Source of the DNA: Cavia porcellus
Taxonomy: Eukaryota > Chordata > Mammalia > Rodentia > Caviidae
Reading direction: 5' to 3'
Assembly: GCF_034190915.1 (NCBI RefSeq)
Contig: NW_026947486.1
Coordinates: 101,103,123-101,167,122, forward strand
DNA length: 64,000 nt
The position numbers were made by a program, and so were the translations under genes. Of the stretch, positions 21,956-35,560 are shown piece by piece; position 1 is the stretch's first letter; each line of letters starts with the position of its first letter. Below the pieces are notes generated by a model, which was given only the letters and a program-made list of their open reading frames with translations, ran no database searches and was not told the origin of the DNA.

Positions 21956-22800
21956 CAGTCAGTTTTCTCTGTTCTTAGCTGTAAAGAGCTCACCATGTAA
22001 TTGGGAGAGACTGACATGTGAGCACATGGCAACGATGTGACAAGAACACTCTTGCTGAGCAGCACATGGAGTGTGGCTGTTTAGGGGAGACCCATGGAGG
22101 TGCTTACCCTGACTGCTGTCCATTATGTGTGTGATTTCTGCTTTCACTGGAGACATTATTTCTGATTTAGTTACTTTTATAGCCTCATGAAGTTTCTTTA
22201 CTTCAGTTGTTATCCTCTCGGAGATTTCAGGTGTGTGACTTCCATTTTGTTCTATGACTGTATCTCCCAGACTTGTCCTGTGTGAGCTGGAATTCTCAAA
22301 TTTTCTTTTGCTCTTTCTTCTTAGCGTTCTCCTGGCTGCCTCCCAATAAGCTGTGGAGGCCCGGGGACTTCCCATGTTGACTGCCCCTCTGTGGTAAAGG
22401 GGAATAGGACAGGCACCTACCTGGGTTTCTCAGACCCCAGGTTTCCAAGGAGGTAGCAGGGCAAAGGGCGGGATCTTAAAACCTGTGCAGCTACACTGGG
22501 GCCTCCCCGATGGCCAGACGTGCTTGAGGGAGACTGCTTCTCTCAGCCCGCATGTCTATACCGGCACTTCTGTGTGATGGTGGCAGGCACACAGGGGTGT
22601 GTTTGTCTGATTCACCCAGTGGGTGATGGCTGCCCAAAGAAAGCAAAGGTCTGCAATGATGGCCTCCAGGTGCACGGGGCGTACCTAGCTGCATGTCCCT
22701 GGCCTGCTGACTGCCAAGAGAAAACAAACCTTTTGGTGGTGGTGGCCAGCAGGTAGACGTGGATCTACTGGTTTTCTCTGGCCATGCTGGCTCCATGGTA
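21955..22800 (-). mobile_element. Old L1 5' end: 5' UTR and ORF1 N-terminus, reverse
   Basis: The minus-strand frame from 22375 down has the look of an L1 ORF1 N-terminus: basic start, Ser/Lys-rich, then ISERITTEVKKLHEAIK and KSEIMSPVKAEITHIMDS. To its right (22380-22800) is GC-rich sequence with a duplicated GGCCAGCAGG-like motif that would be the 5' UTR. It is highly diverged from copy C. Confidence 0.5.
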
Positions 22801-24270
22801 GTTACTTTGTGTCTGACATGAACAAAGAAATGAGAGAGAGATTATTGCTGTTTTCATATTAAATTTTTACCAGGTCAATGATAATTCAGTTCTATGAAAA
22901 GTAATTATGAAGGGGAATTTTACTCTACTTGTAAATTAGTTTTTAATTAAGAAAGTGTTTAAACATACAATAAATTTAAAAGAATTTTGCAGTGCAAAAC
23001 CATAAAAGTACCACCTCGATCTACCATTGATGTTTTACTTACCTGTTTTATTATATATTCACACAGGTGTTCTTTGTTTCTTATGTCCAACAGTCCATAT
23101 TTTTTCATGTATTTCTCAGTAAAATTATGACATTTATAGTGCTTCATGTACATTCTAACATGTGTGTCAGCACCTGAAATTGAGCTTGGCTTTTTTGCCT
23201 TTTTGAGACAGGATCTCTCTATGCAATTCGGGCAGATCTTGAGCTCACTTTGTAGCCCAGGATGGTCTTGAACTCACAACAATCCTCCTGCCTCAGCCTC
23301 CCAAATGATGAGATTCCAGACATGAGCTACCACACCCAGCTTTTTTCCCCCTTGTGTCTTTGAATTTTTACAGCCCATGTACTGAAACAGTTCTACCATT
23401 TCCTTCCCTAGTCAGTCTTTCTCTTCACCTGCAGATCAATGACTTTGTTTCTGTACCACAGACTTAATTTTCCAGTTTAAGAATTTTATTTAACAGAACC
23501 CAACATACAGAACCTTTTGTGTGAGACATTTTTAATTCAGAAGGTTTTGTTGCTTGGTGGTAGGGTATGGGGGTGGTGAATTTAGAGCCTTCATACGGAG
23601 TTCTATCTCCTTCTGCAGCCCTTTTCCATTTTTTATTTTAACACAGAATCTCATTCAGTTACAAAATTGCTCAGGCTGGGTTCTGAACGGCAGAGTGCTA
23701 GGACTGCAGGTGTGCTCCACCACACCTAGTTGAGCTTTCTTATGTGGATGCCACAGCCCATAGCTGTAATCCCAGCTACTTGGGAGGCTGAGGCAGGAGA
23801 CTTGAAAGTCTGAGGTCAGCCTGGACAACTTAATGAAAAACTGTTGCAAAATAAAAAAGCACAGTGGCAGAGTGCTTGCCTAGCAAACACAAGGCACTGT
23901 CACTGAACTTTAGTATTTTAAAAAAAACATATTAGACTTATCCATTTTTGGATGTGTCTGTAGTGTACAGCCTTATAGCAGATGTATAACTTTTTATCAA
24001 CTGTACTATCAAAGGTCATGTTGGCTCTTCCTACTTTTGTTATTAATGAAAGCAGCTGCCAAGAAGTTTTTGTACAAAAATATTTGTGAATCTACAGTTT
24101 CGTTTGTCATAGTTAATGTGTTGGCAGTAGGACTGAAAATCCTGACTCACAGCTTTAGGAAAACTATAAATCTAAGAATCCATAGGATAAAATTGTACAT
24201 AGAGTGCTCACTGAAAAGGTGCAATGTCAGTAGATATCTAAAAGATTTCCATCTGATAATACTGATTTTA
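22800..24270. other. Non-coding interval with three SINEs
   Basis: About 23190-23343 is an antisense B1. About 23640-23735 is an antisense B1 fragment. About 23752-23925 is a plus-strand B1 followed by an ID-like part and an A-rich tail, i.e. a B1-ID dimer. The rest has no recognised feature. Confidence 0.65.
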
Positions 24271-27200
24271 TAAATACCCTCACATTCTAGAGGAAGAACT
24301 AACAATTATAAATATATGCACCAAATACAGGAATACCCAACTATATGAGCCAAATACTAATGGACATGAAAAACCAAATACACATGAACACAGTTATAAC
24401 ACAGGACCTTAACACCCCATTGTCACAAAGAGATACATCAGCTCGACACAAAGTCAGCAAAGAAATACTATACCTGAGTTGTATCTGTGAACAATTAGCC
24501 TTAGTACATGTTTACAGAGTGTTACACCTGACCACATCAGAATACACATTCTTCTCAGCTGCACATAAGACATTCTCTAAAGTAAACCATATATTACCCC
24601 ATAAAGCATTCTTAAGTAACTACAAAGGTATTGAAACTATCCCATGAGTAATATCGGACCATAGCACACTGAAGTGGGAAATAAATGGCAAAAGAAATTG
24701 CAAAAGCAACATAAACACATGGTAATTAAATACCAACCTTCTGAGCAATCAGTGGGCTACAGATGAAATTAAAAAAGAAATAAAGCAATGCCTAAAATTC
24801 AATGAAAATGCAGAAACCACATACTGTAATCTGTGGGATACAATGAAAGTGGTCTTAAGAGGGAAATATGTAGCAATAAATTGTCATATCAAGAAAACAG
24901 AATGAGCACAAATAAACAACCTCCTGCTTCATCTCTAACTTTTAGAAAAGGAAGAACAAGCAAAACCTAAAGCTCGTAGAGGAGAGGAAATTGAAAAGAT
25001 CAGAGCAGAAGTTAATGCAACTGAAACTAAAAAAGCAATGCAAAGAAGTAATGAATCAAAAAGCTGTTTTTTTTCCCCCAGAGAATAAAACAAGTTGACA
25101 AACCTTTGGCTAACCTAATCAAGAAAAAGAAAGAAAAAACTCAAATTCATGCAATAAGGACTGAACAGAGGGAAATTACTGCAGATCCCATGGAAATTCA
25201 TAAGATTATGAATACCTACTTTGAAAAATTCTACTTGCACAGGGTGGAAAACACAGAGGAAATGGAAAGATTTCTACAAACATATAATCTACCAAAGCTC
25301 AACCAAGAAGATAAATCTATTTTGAATAACCCAATATGAAAAATTAAAATTGAAAACATAATTTAAAACTTATCCACAAAGAAAAGCCCAGGTGCTGATG
25401 GATTCATGGCAGAATTGTACAAGAAATTTCGAGAAAATGTGATGCCATTACTCCTTATATTCTTCAATGAAATTGAATAAAAGCAGTCCTCCCTAAATCA
25501 TTCCTGTGGCAAGTATTACTCTGATAACAAAACCAGAGAAAGTCCCAACCAAAAGGAGAACCATAGGCCAATCTCACTAGTGAACACTGATGCAAAGACT
25601 CTCAATCAAACACTGGCAAATAGAATGCAGCAAATCATTAAGATTATACATCACACCCAAGAGGGAATAATTGCGGGCATCAGCCAACCAATAAATGTAA
25701 TACACCACATTAACAGAAGCCAAAACAAGAAACACATGGTCAACGCAATAAAATGAAGGGTCAACTCAGCAGAAAAAGCTGTTTTTAAAGTCCAACACAT
25801 GTTCATGCTAAAAACCCTTCAGAAACTCGGAATACATAGTGTCTACCTCAATCTCATAAGGCCATTTATGACGAACCAACAGCCAACATTATACTAAATA
25901 GACAAAAACTGAAAGCTTTCAGTCTAAAATCAGAAACAAGACAAGGACACCACTGTCACTACTCCTATTCAATATAGTTCTGGAAATATTAACCAGGGCA
26001 ATCAGACAAGAGAGAAAACAAAAGGAATAAAGGTAGGAAAGGAAGAAGTTAAATTATCATTATTTGCAGATGACATGATACTCTATATAGAAGACCCAAA
26101 AAGCTCCATTAAAACACTACTAGAGATAATAAACAAATTCAGCAGTGTAGCTGGATACAACCTCAGTGTTAAAAAATCAGTAGCATACCTGCATACAAAC
26201 AAAAGCTCACTGAGAGAGAAATGATGGAAATATCGTCTTTCACAATAGCATCTAAAAAAATTAAATATGTAGGAATCAACCTAAGAATGTAAAAGACCTA
26301 TATGCTGAAAATTATACTATGCTAAAAAAGGAGATGAAAAAGCATATAAGAAAATTGAAAGATAGTTCTTGCTCTTGGCTAGGAAGAATTAACATTTTGA
26401 AAATGGGCATGCTCCCAAAACTGTTATACAGATTTAATGCAATTCCAATCAAAATACCATTAACGTACATGGCAGATCTAGAGTAAACACTCTTAAAATT
26501 CGTTTGGAAACAGAAGAAACCTAGAACGGCAAAGGCAATTCTGGTCAATCAAGAGAAGTCAGGAGGCATCTCAATTCCTGACTTGAAAGTATACTACAAA
26601 GCTACAGTAATAAAATCAGCATTGTACTGGCAAGGAAATAGACCTGCGGATCAATGGAACAGATTAAAAGATGCAAACACAACTACAAAGACACTCAGTC
26701 ACCTGATATTTGACAAAGGGGCTAAACATGTTCACTGAAAGGAGGATAGCCACTTTCATAAATGGCTTTGGAAAAAGTGGCTCTCCACATGCTGAAGACT
26801 GGAACTAGACCCATGTCTATCACTGTGCCATAAACTAAACTAAAATAGATCAATGATCTAAATATTAAAACAGAAACACAAAATCTCCTGGAAGAGAAGG
26901 TAGGTAGAAATCTTGGAGACATAGGGGTAGGCAGAGAATTCATGACAAAATGCAAACCACACAGAAAATACTTCAAAGAATCAACAACTGGGATCTTATG
27001 CTATTGAAAGTTTCTGCACTTCAAAAAAATCACCAAAAGATTGAAATGAAAACCCACAGAATGGGAAAGAATTTTAGCCAGCAACCCCTCAGATAAAAGA
27101 CTTACATCCAGAACATATAAAGAATTGGAAAACGTGAAGCCCCTACATTCAAAGACCCTCTCCAAAATTGGGCATGTGAGATGAACACACAGTTCTCAGA

Positions 27201-28130
27201 TGAAGCTATAGAAATGGCAAATAAATACATGAAGAAATGTTCACCATCACTGGTCATTCAAGTAATGTAAATTAAAACAGCATTTTACTTTTCATCTCAC
27301 TCCAGAAAGAATAGCTGCCATCAAGAAATCAACTGATAACAAATGTTGGTGAGACTGCGGGAGAAAAGAACACTGCTCCACTTTTGGTGGGAGTGTAGCC
27401 TAGTGCTGCCACAATGGAAATCAGTACGGAGAATTCTCAGAAGACCCAGATTGGAAGTTCCATTCAACCCACCTATTACCCTCCTGGGTATTTTCCCAGA
27501 AAAACTGAAAAGTTCATGTCACAATGACATATGTCCACCCATGTTGATAGCAGCACAATTTGCAATGGCTAAATCACGAACATATCTAAGATGCCCATCA
27601 ACTGAAGAGTGGATTAAAGAGATGTATTTTTAGACTATGCAATATTACTTAGCTATAAAAAATGAAATGATGATCTTGAGACCTTTAGAGGAAAATGGAG
27701 GCAACTCGAGACTATCCTCATTAGTGAAATAAATAAGAATCATATTCATAAATATCACATTGTGTCTCTAGTGTAAAAAGTAATAAGAACTGTAGGAGTG
27801 ATAAAACCCAAAATGTGTAATGGCTGTTGTAAAAAAGAGAGGGAAGCAAAGTGCTCTAAATTATATAACTGCATGTATGCGTCAGTGTGTGAGATAGATT
27901 AACATATTATTTTTTGTTAGATCACTGATCAGAACGGTTTGCTCACTCACTGCTTGAATGTACACTTTTTATGTTTTACTTGTGTAACTTGAACAATTAT
28001 TTCTATGATGGCTCTATGTAATTTAACAACTGGTGATTTCTTAGTGTTTATTTTTGTGAAGTTTTCTATTATTTCTCTCCTTTTTTCTGTTTTGCTTTTC
28101 TTTCTCTTTAAATAAAATTTAACAAAAAAA
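24270..28130 (+). mobile_element. LINE-1 copy E: long decayed ORF2 with short 3' UTR
   Basis: ORF2 is recognisable from the endonuclease (TIINIYAPN near 24305-24335; EYTFFSAAHK near 24540) through the reverse transcriptase ([10 protein letters not shown] near 26060-26090) to the Cys-rich end near 27350-27400, with many frameshifts and stops. The ORF2 end runs almost directly into the terminal 3' block at 27776 (GTAATAAGAACTGTAGGAGT). There is no 150-bp array, unlike copies A, C and G. AATAAA is at 28111-28116 with a short A-rich end at 28130. No ORF1 is present, so it is 5'-truncated. Confidence 0.88.
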
Positions 28131-28300
28131 GACTTGTTGTCATCAGTCTATGGACTTCCAGGGTTTCGCAGTAGCATTACCCTGTGGCATTGTAGAAATG
28201 GGGTATACGTGTGTGATGACCCATGCCTCTGAGGTCACTTCTCAGTTTAGATAATAAAGCAAACAAGACAATAATATTCACTAGAAGTTGACAAACTTTG
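28130..28300. other. Short non-coding spacer
   Basis: No recognised element lies between L1 copy E and the reversed ORF1 fragment. Confidence 0.4.
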
Positions 28301-28510
28301 CATTATCTTGCAGTTGTTGAATTGTTATTTCCTGATTCTTTTTGTCAGTTTTAAAAGATCTTTCCTTTCCTGTTCACTAGCTGCAATCCTGTCTTCAAGG
28401 TCTGAAATTCTATCTTCACTTTCATTGAGGCGGTTTTTACAGCTTTCAGTGGAATTTTTGATTTCTTGTATATCTCTGTGCATCTGCTTTATGTATTCTG
28501 TGAAGCTGAC
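28300..28510 (-). mobile_element. L1 ORF1 coiled-coil fragment, reverse
   Basis: The plus text matches antisense L1 ORF1 coiled coil (CAAGGTCTGAAATTCTATCT, then CAGCTTTCAGTGGAATTTTT). It parallels 18720-18800 and 63390-63450. It is short, with no intact frame. Confidence 0.7.
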
Positions 28511-29574
28511 AAACTAGAGCCCATGAGCGAAACCTGGATCGTGGTGACTCTTTTCGGGAGCTTCAATGAAAATATTTACATACCATATAAATTATCCATA
28601 TAAAAACAGTTTATTTATTTTTGATATCACTGGGTTGTTTTGCACTGATGGACATTTTTAGACCTGTTTGCTTACTCTTCCTTTCAGATGGAGTCTCACT
28701 AAATTGCTCAGTGGCCTGGCCGGTCTCGAAATTGTAATGTTGCTTTCTCATTCTCCTGGAATACTGGGGCTGCAGACAGTGCAACCATGCTTAGTTCAAT
28801 GGATTTTAAAGTATATTTTCAGTCTCATGGAGTGACTACAACAATCTTAACTTGAAAATATTTTTATCCCTACTTAGAAGCACTCAGTGACGTGACTCTG
28901 AGTCAGACTGTGCATTTAGAATTTTCTTATAGATTCAGAAACACTCTCATGCCCTCACCTACATATAAAATTCAAGTCTTAGCTGGGTTGGTGTCGCACA
29001 CCTGTATGCCCAGCACTGGGGAGGCTGAGGCAGGAGGACGGCCATAAGTTCGAGGCTAGCATGGTCTACAGAGTGAGTTATAAGCCAGACTCAACAATAT
29101 AGGGAAACCTTTCCTCAAGAAAAGATCAAAATATAAAAATAAAAATGAAGTTCAAGTCTTCACGTAGTTCTGAAGCTCTTTATGCATAGAGATAACCTGT
29201 AGTTAACGGTCACACCTACGGCATTACAAAGCACTTTACTCAAATACTAAAACTCAGTTCTTAGCCAGCCGTGTTGCTGAACTTCCTTTGATACACAACG
29301 AGCTGTTGATTTCAGGTTGTCTTTTTCAAACTCAAGTGTCCTGAAGTACTTTTCTACTTTCCGTCTCTGGAAACCTCAGTTTCCATTTACTGTGGTCCAT
29401 ATTCTATTGACTAGCACCCCTAAAATCCACCTAATTGGCCTTAGAGGGTTGTTGAAAGATTGCAAATTTTGAATGCTTTCCTACTGACTTACTCTTGACC
29501 TTGATCATTCTTTACCAGAATTTCATCTGTGTTGCTTTCACAATGCAACCTTCTCTATAAGAATCCCACGTATA
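28510..29574. other. Non-coding interval with two B1 SINEs
   Basis: About 28675-28800 is an old antisense B1, and about 28980-29130 is a plus-strand B1 (GAGGCTGAGGCAGGAGGACG). No gene is seen in the remainder. Confidence 0.6.
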
Positions 29575-29692
29575 GGGGCTGGGTATTTAGCTCAGCGGCA
29601 TAAGCTCCTGCTTGCAAGCAGGCAGTAGTGAGTTCAATCCCTGGTACCGATAAAAAGGAAAAAGACAAAAAAAAAAAAAGATTCTCATGTAT
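29560..29692 (+). mobile_element. ID SINE with imperfect target duplication
   Basis: The ID body at 29575 has an A box (TAGCTCAGCGG) and a B box (GTTCAATCC), and ends GGTACCGATAAAAAGGAAAA then an A-run to about 29678. The flanks AGAATCCCACGTATA (left) and AGATTCTCATGTAT (right) look like an aged target duplication. Confidence 0.85.
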
Positions 29693-32600
29693 TTCAGGTA
29701 ACAGGCAAACATACCTTTGACCCAGAGATTTAACATAGTAATGGAACATGTGCCTCTAAGAGCTTGCAGAAGTGGCAGTCCACTGAAAGATTTATGAGGG
29801 AAAGAGTCATACTCATCTTTTTCTCCTGTACAGGCTATACATTTATTTGTATCTGTTTTAGTCCTCTGTATTTTGTCAGAGAACGTGTCTCATACTGACT
29901 CCAAGCCATAGTCACTCAGGTAGTTTCATGTGTACCATGAACCAGCATAATGTTCTATATAACATCTACCTCTCTAGATAGGAATTTGATGCAATGCTAT
30001 TTTTAATGACTAGCGCTTTTTGAGGGGTAAAGTATGTGAGCAGGTACTATCAATACACATTCACATTCGGTGTATTAATGTTTAGCTGAGTCCGTTCCAG
30101 CTCTTGCTTCAACGTGGGTGGCTACAGGTGGCCCTTCTCAAACTCGAGATGGCTCAGCAGTCATCAAAAACCATCTGACACAGATGGCTCTTGCACATCC
30201 CAGCTCTACTGCCCCTTCCTAGATGGTGTCTGCCCTCAGCACTATACGACACAAGGCTGGTCTGGACTGAGGGTGGTCATAGAGTCAAAAAGCTGGAAAT
30301 TCTGTCTATTGTTGCCCTGCAATGTTGTTTGTAGTCAGGGCCAGGGCATTCTCGCCCCATAACTCCCCCAGAAGATTTTAAGTGGCAATGAGAGGTGTCC
30401 ACTTTAGATGGAGTACACCAGGACCTGGGTAAGGGTAAGAAAAGTTGTGCTAAGCACCCTCAAAGGGTGGATGGGAAGTACGTTGCCTTATATTCTGTCT
30501 CTGTTAGGAGAACAGTTTCTAAAGTTTGTCCCATTCAGTCCCATCTGCTAGTGTTCACATCTTCATGAAATCGCTATTATCAGGAACGTGCAAGGCACAT
30601 ATGACTTCCTTGTACCCAAAAGAACATGGAAAAGGTGATTCTATAACTAAGGAGATTCTATAACTAAGGTTGCATGTATGTTCAGTTTCATGACAGTCCA
30701 TCTTGCTGACAGATGTGAGGCTGTGTTAACCGGCTTGACAAAATAAGTGACATGTTAGGAAAGCCCATCTTGCTGGGAATACAAGTGGCTTTGAAGTACG
30801 TTGGGCAGCCTCTAAAAGAAAAGTGCAATTTCCTGCCAATAGCATATAAGAAGCCATGGCCACCAGCCTTTCATGTGTGGGCAAGTGAATTCTTTCAGTG
30901 CTGACAGAAGTGGACTCTTTTTCAGTTGAGGTTCATGATGTCTTCATTTTGAATAACGTCTTGACTTCAGGATTCTTAGGCCCAGAGCAGAGGGCCCTTT
31001 AGAGCCATGTGCAAATTCCAGACTCACAGAAACTGTGATAAGAAATCTAAGATGACTCAGGCTCAACAAAAATAGAGACTTCTGAAACAGTAGACTAAAC
31101 CAAGGTTTGGAAGGCCTGAGAATAGGAACAGGGAGGTCTTTCTTCCACTATGAGCTTCACACAGTTTTTAAGTCAACTTTATTGATGTAAAACATACAGT
31201 GAATAACATTCACACTACAGAAATGTGAAATTCAGTACATTCTGTAATACTAGAGGGTAAACCCAGATTACCATTCTAGTCCTGAGCTACATATCCTGCC
31301 CATGTTCAAGAATTTTGACAAATGTGTACAGGTCAGTAGCACCACCATGATTAAAATATTGAAAATCTGTCTCTTCCCGGTGAGTACCTTCATGTACACC
31401 TTTTGTCAGACTCATGCTTATACCCCCAGGAATACACTGATATGATTTTCGCCTGCAGTTTTGTGTTTTCATAAAAGCACATAAATGAAATAATGTATTA
31501 TGTAGCCTTTACTGTCTGTCTGTTTTCAGTCAGTATAATGTGTTTAAGTCCACTTGAGTTGTTGCAAACATCAATAATTTGCTCCTTTTTATTTCCGAAG
31601 TTGTTTGTCTGGGAAACAGCTAAACCCCAGATGGTGGGAATGTTGGGCTCCCAACATGGGTCCTTTTCCCCTTAGGAACAGAGCAAGCTGGCCAGGTGCA
31701 TTCTACTACTATTGCTGTCACTACCACTACTATTGCTAGTAGTAGTATTCGTAGTTCCTCTGCTTCTTCTGCTTCTGCTTCTGCTGCATCTTTTGGTTTT
31801 TGGAGAAAGCTTGGCACTGTTCAGTTCTGGCTGGCCTTCAGCTCCCTTCGTAACCCAGGCTGGTCTAGAACTTGGCATGATCCTCTTGTCTCAGCCTCCC
31901 CAGTTCTGAGATTACCAGGTCCATCCTTCTTTTGATATACACAAGTGTAGTAATGTTCTTGGAAACCAATCCCACTTTGCTGTGCTCAATTTTGTTCACC
32001 AGTGGGAGAATACTTACTTGCGAACATTCTAGAAGCAAACTTACCCAAACAAGGAAGGATCTCACATTATGCATACTGATAGATATGAACAAATGGTGGA
32101 AGTAGCTCACTTACTTACTTACATTACTTACTTATTTTCAATAAGTGTGAAAATTGTACACTGTGATAGTATATGGTACTGCAGTGCTCCATGAAAGCCC
32201 AATAATTCAGTTGTATTATTTTTAGAGACAGAGTTTCACTGTGTAGTGCAGGCTGATCTTGAACTCACTTATATAGGCCAGGCTGGCCTCAAACTCACAT
32301 CAGTGCTGTACCTCAGGCTCCCAAGTGCAAGGACTAGAGGTTTAAAGTCACCAAGTGCAGCTAGTCCAGGAATCTGGAAGCAAGAGGAAAAGCAGTGGCA
32401 ATGTGGAGGGGATTGCTAGGAAGTGCAAAGCAATAAGCATGGGGCGAAAAGTAAAAATAATTGTGAGATTTCACCAAGGCAAAAAGATGGTAGATTTTCG
32501 ATGTTCTTTACTGCTGTAGGGTACTGTACCATCACTTACAGTTGTACTGCATTGCATAGTGATTTTCACATAATTATAAATGTAGTTTATTTACAGTATT

Positions 32601-33335
32601 TTTGAGTGTGATAGGTATTCAAGCTTTATGTGGTACATTTGTGTCAACAATCTAAAAGACTCACTTACTGACAGTGAACCAATGAATACGACGTACAAAC
32701 ATTCTGCATTTCCACAAATCCTTGAACACTGATGAAAACCTAAACCTATGGCCACTTCCTATGTGAATCATGTAAGTCCCGGTGTTTTCTCTTTAGTTGA
32801 AAGACTCCAGCTGCTTGTCCACTGGATAATCTAAGATGAGTTGGCTCATTCCAGGCCTAATCCCTATTTACAGCAAGCCAGGCTAAGGCAATACTGTGGA
32901 GGCTAATGCTCAGTGGGGCACTCTCCTCAGAGAGAACACCCAAGGGTGAGACTCAAAGCATTATGAGCTGAGTGTTGGTCAAAACACAGTTGATAAAGTA
33001 TCTCTGGGGTTCTTCTACCTACTTTTTTTTTTGTCTTTGTGAAACAGAAAATTATGACGCAGTTGACGCTGGCCTGGAGCTCGCTTGGTTGCCCAGCTGG
33101 TCTCTGATTCCCAGTGATCCTCTTGCCTCAGCCTCCTGAGTGCCGGGATTCCAGGCTTTCACCAACTTGTGGGGCACCTCTGCCTACTTTTAAGAATCTC
33201 AACAGTTCCCATCTGTGACTAAGTCCAGATATCATGTTATGCCATCTTGATTTATATGACCTTATCTCCCAAACAGCTTCAGAGAATACTACATCTAGGT
33301 GAGACTGATAACTGTTGTATAAAAAGTGCTGTGCT
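29693..33335. other. Non-coding interval with B1 fragments and trinucleotide repeats
   Basis: Recognised pieces are a TACTAC/CTTCTG trinucleotide-rich stretch at about 31700-31800 leading into an antisense B1 (about 31805-31925), an antisense B1 at 32222-32365, and another at 33025-33175. The 82-codon plus frame at 30114-30362 has no recognisable domain. No gene is supported. Confidence 0.5.
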
Positions 33336-33480
33336 GTGGTTTAATTTTCTCCCCCAAACTTCACACTTTGGAACGTTAGGCCCAGATTCCACAATGTGGT
33401 GAAATGGAATATTTGAGACTGGATAAGGTCAGGATGCCTCTGACCTCATGCAGATTAATGCCCTTCTCTTGAAAGTGGGT
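33335..33480 (+). mobile_element. MaLR-like LTR fragment (possible)
   Basis: TGCTGTGGTTTAATTTTCTC, a GGCCCAGATTCCACAATG region and TCTGACCTCATGCAGATTAA resemble the 5' half of MaLR LTRs. It is degenerate, and the boundaries are unclear. Confidence 0.35.
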
Positions 33481-33785
33481 CCTGAATAAGAAGGATGAGT
33501 CCACTTCTCCCTTTGTATACACGTGTAAGAATAACAAGAATAACGGTGGATAAGGGTTCAGAACGACATGCCAGCCCAATAGAAAATGATTTTAAAATAT
33601 AAAGGAATGTTGTCTTTCTAAGGACTTGTGAAGTTCTGGCTAGAATTGGGAAGACGGAGACCAGAGTGTTGAGGTGGCTCCAACCTGACATTGTGACCTC
33701 TACACTTCCAGTGACCTTGGGTAGAAATGGCCACTTATGGACAAGAAGCAAAGAGGGACAATCTGGATGTGCAATGCTTCACAAG

Positions 33786-34142
33786 TCACCTGTAGATGCT
33801 AATATTAGGAGTTACTAGGCTACAACTCCCCCTTGGTGACCAAGTTTTGAGGGCTTTCTCTAGGCTTTCAGCAGGCTTGTTGCTCGTACTCAGTACCAAA
33901 CTGTAGCAGGAGGTAGGACTCTCTGGGATGAAATTCTCGCGAGACTTTTGGAGGTCAGATGGGTGGAGGGAGGTCGATGCCTGGGCGTGACCTTCTGGAA
34001 GCTTCTGGAGAGGTATCTTTCTCTTTCCGGTAGGAGTTCCACTCACAGCCCTCGGCCCACCATTGGCCAGTTGGGTGTTGGGAGTGGAAGGTTCAGGTTG
34101 GGGCCTGACCTTCTGAGGCCCTGAGTTCGCGAATTCTCCCAT
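33786..34142 (-). other. Unrecognised 118-codon open frame, Ser/Pro/Lys-rich
   Basis: A minus-strand frame opens with MGEFANSGPQK and stays open to 33786, with a composition (Ser, Pro, Lys, Thr) more protein-like than its neighbours. I see no domain, splice context or Kozak-type evidence that settles it. It may be a fragment of an old retrocopy or chance. The surrounding 33.9-34.4 kb is locally GC-richer, and I cannot exclude a promoter or first exon of the plus-strand SCAN-KRAB locus there (donor-like GTGAGT at about 34385). Confidence 0.2.
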
Positions 34143-35560
34143 CTCCGCTGGGTAAGCCTCACAGGTTTTCCTGACATCCCCACATTAGTGGTTCAGGAGC
34201 AGAGTTTAGTAGCCAGGAGGCATGGTGACTTTATAATGGAGTTGAGGAAGGGAAAACGGTCTCCAAAATGTCAGAATCGACTGGAGGCAAAGGGCAAGCT
34301 GGTTTCCCTTTGGATTCTGTGGGGAGGCTCTGAGTGATCCCTGCTGCTCCTGCTTCTGGAAGCCTTTGGAGCTGCGGTTGGGTGGTGAGTGCGGGTGGGG
34401 CGCAGGCACGGCTGTTCCTCAGCTGGCAGAGGCATCTTTCAAGGCAGCCGGCGGACCTGTCCTCTGCCAGGCTCAGATGCCCACTGCAACCTTAAGAAAT
34501 AGCTTCTTTGTACATTTTTGTGCGCATTTAGACAGTGTTGCATACTCTTGGGGTGCGGCCATGATGTGGCCTAGACGCTGTAGCATCCATAATTCTGCTG
34601 GGGCAGCAGCACCCACCACTGCACCCAGCTCAGTGTGTTGATAGCTAAGGCTTTTGGCACTATAGAAGCTTTACACTCAGGCCTTCCTTTCTTGTCTTTA
34701 AGTACGTAAATCATCCCCAGTTCTTGTTGCTGAACAAACTGGCATTTGTATTTATTGTAAGCCATGGCCAGCTCTAAGCTTTTCCAGTTAAACAAAGAAT
34801 TTTATATGCAGGAAAAATCTGTAGAGTGCCCCCTTATCAGTCTTCCAGAAGTGGACCCACCACCATATATTGATGATTTTATTGATTAGTGATAAAAACT
34901 TTTATGACAGAAATTCTGTTACATTTTTTCCTTAATTATGTCTGTGATCTTGATGTCCAAGTTTTCCTACCAGTATTAGTCAAATGGAAATGAGAATGTC
35001 AGATGGCTCTAATCTTCACAAGAGGGTGAAGAGACATAGAAGTTATTTTTCTACTGACTAAAGGCAAAAGATATGGCTGGTGTGAGAAACCCAAGTATGC
35101 ACTATTTGTGAAGATCACAAAGGAAACACATAGATTAAGTACTGAGGACTCCCAACTTTCCTTTGAGCAGTGATACCTAATTTCCCAACAATCTTTCCTA
35201 AACTACTGAATGAAAAGTTGGCTGGGGGGATTCAAGACTTGGTTTGACAGTTTATCTTGTACGAATTGCACTCTATTTCAAAGATGGGAAACAAAGAAAA
35301 GGAAAGCAACATCCCTCTTTAGTTTTCTAAATATTGATTAATTTACTTTTGATTGTTTGCCAGAATCTGCCTCAGTTCAGGCTGGCTTCAAACTCACTAA
35401 CGCATTGTGCCCCCGTAGTGATCCTCCTGCCTCAGCTTCCCAAGTGCTGGCAGTTAATTTTAAAGGCAGGAGAAGCAAGTCAGGAACTTCTCATTTGATT
35501 TAATACGTGCCATATGATTTTTGTCTTTGACATGTCCTTTCTTTTTCTCCTCTCCCTCAG
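34142..35560. other. Non-coding interval upstream of the SCAN exon
   Basis: An antisense B1 fragment lies at about 35360-35455. The rest has no recognised gene. It would be upstream or intronic sequence of the SCAN-KRAB locus. Confidence 0.4.
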
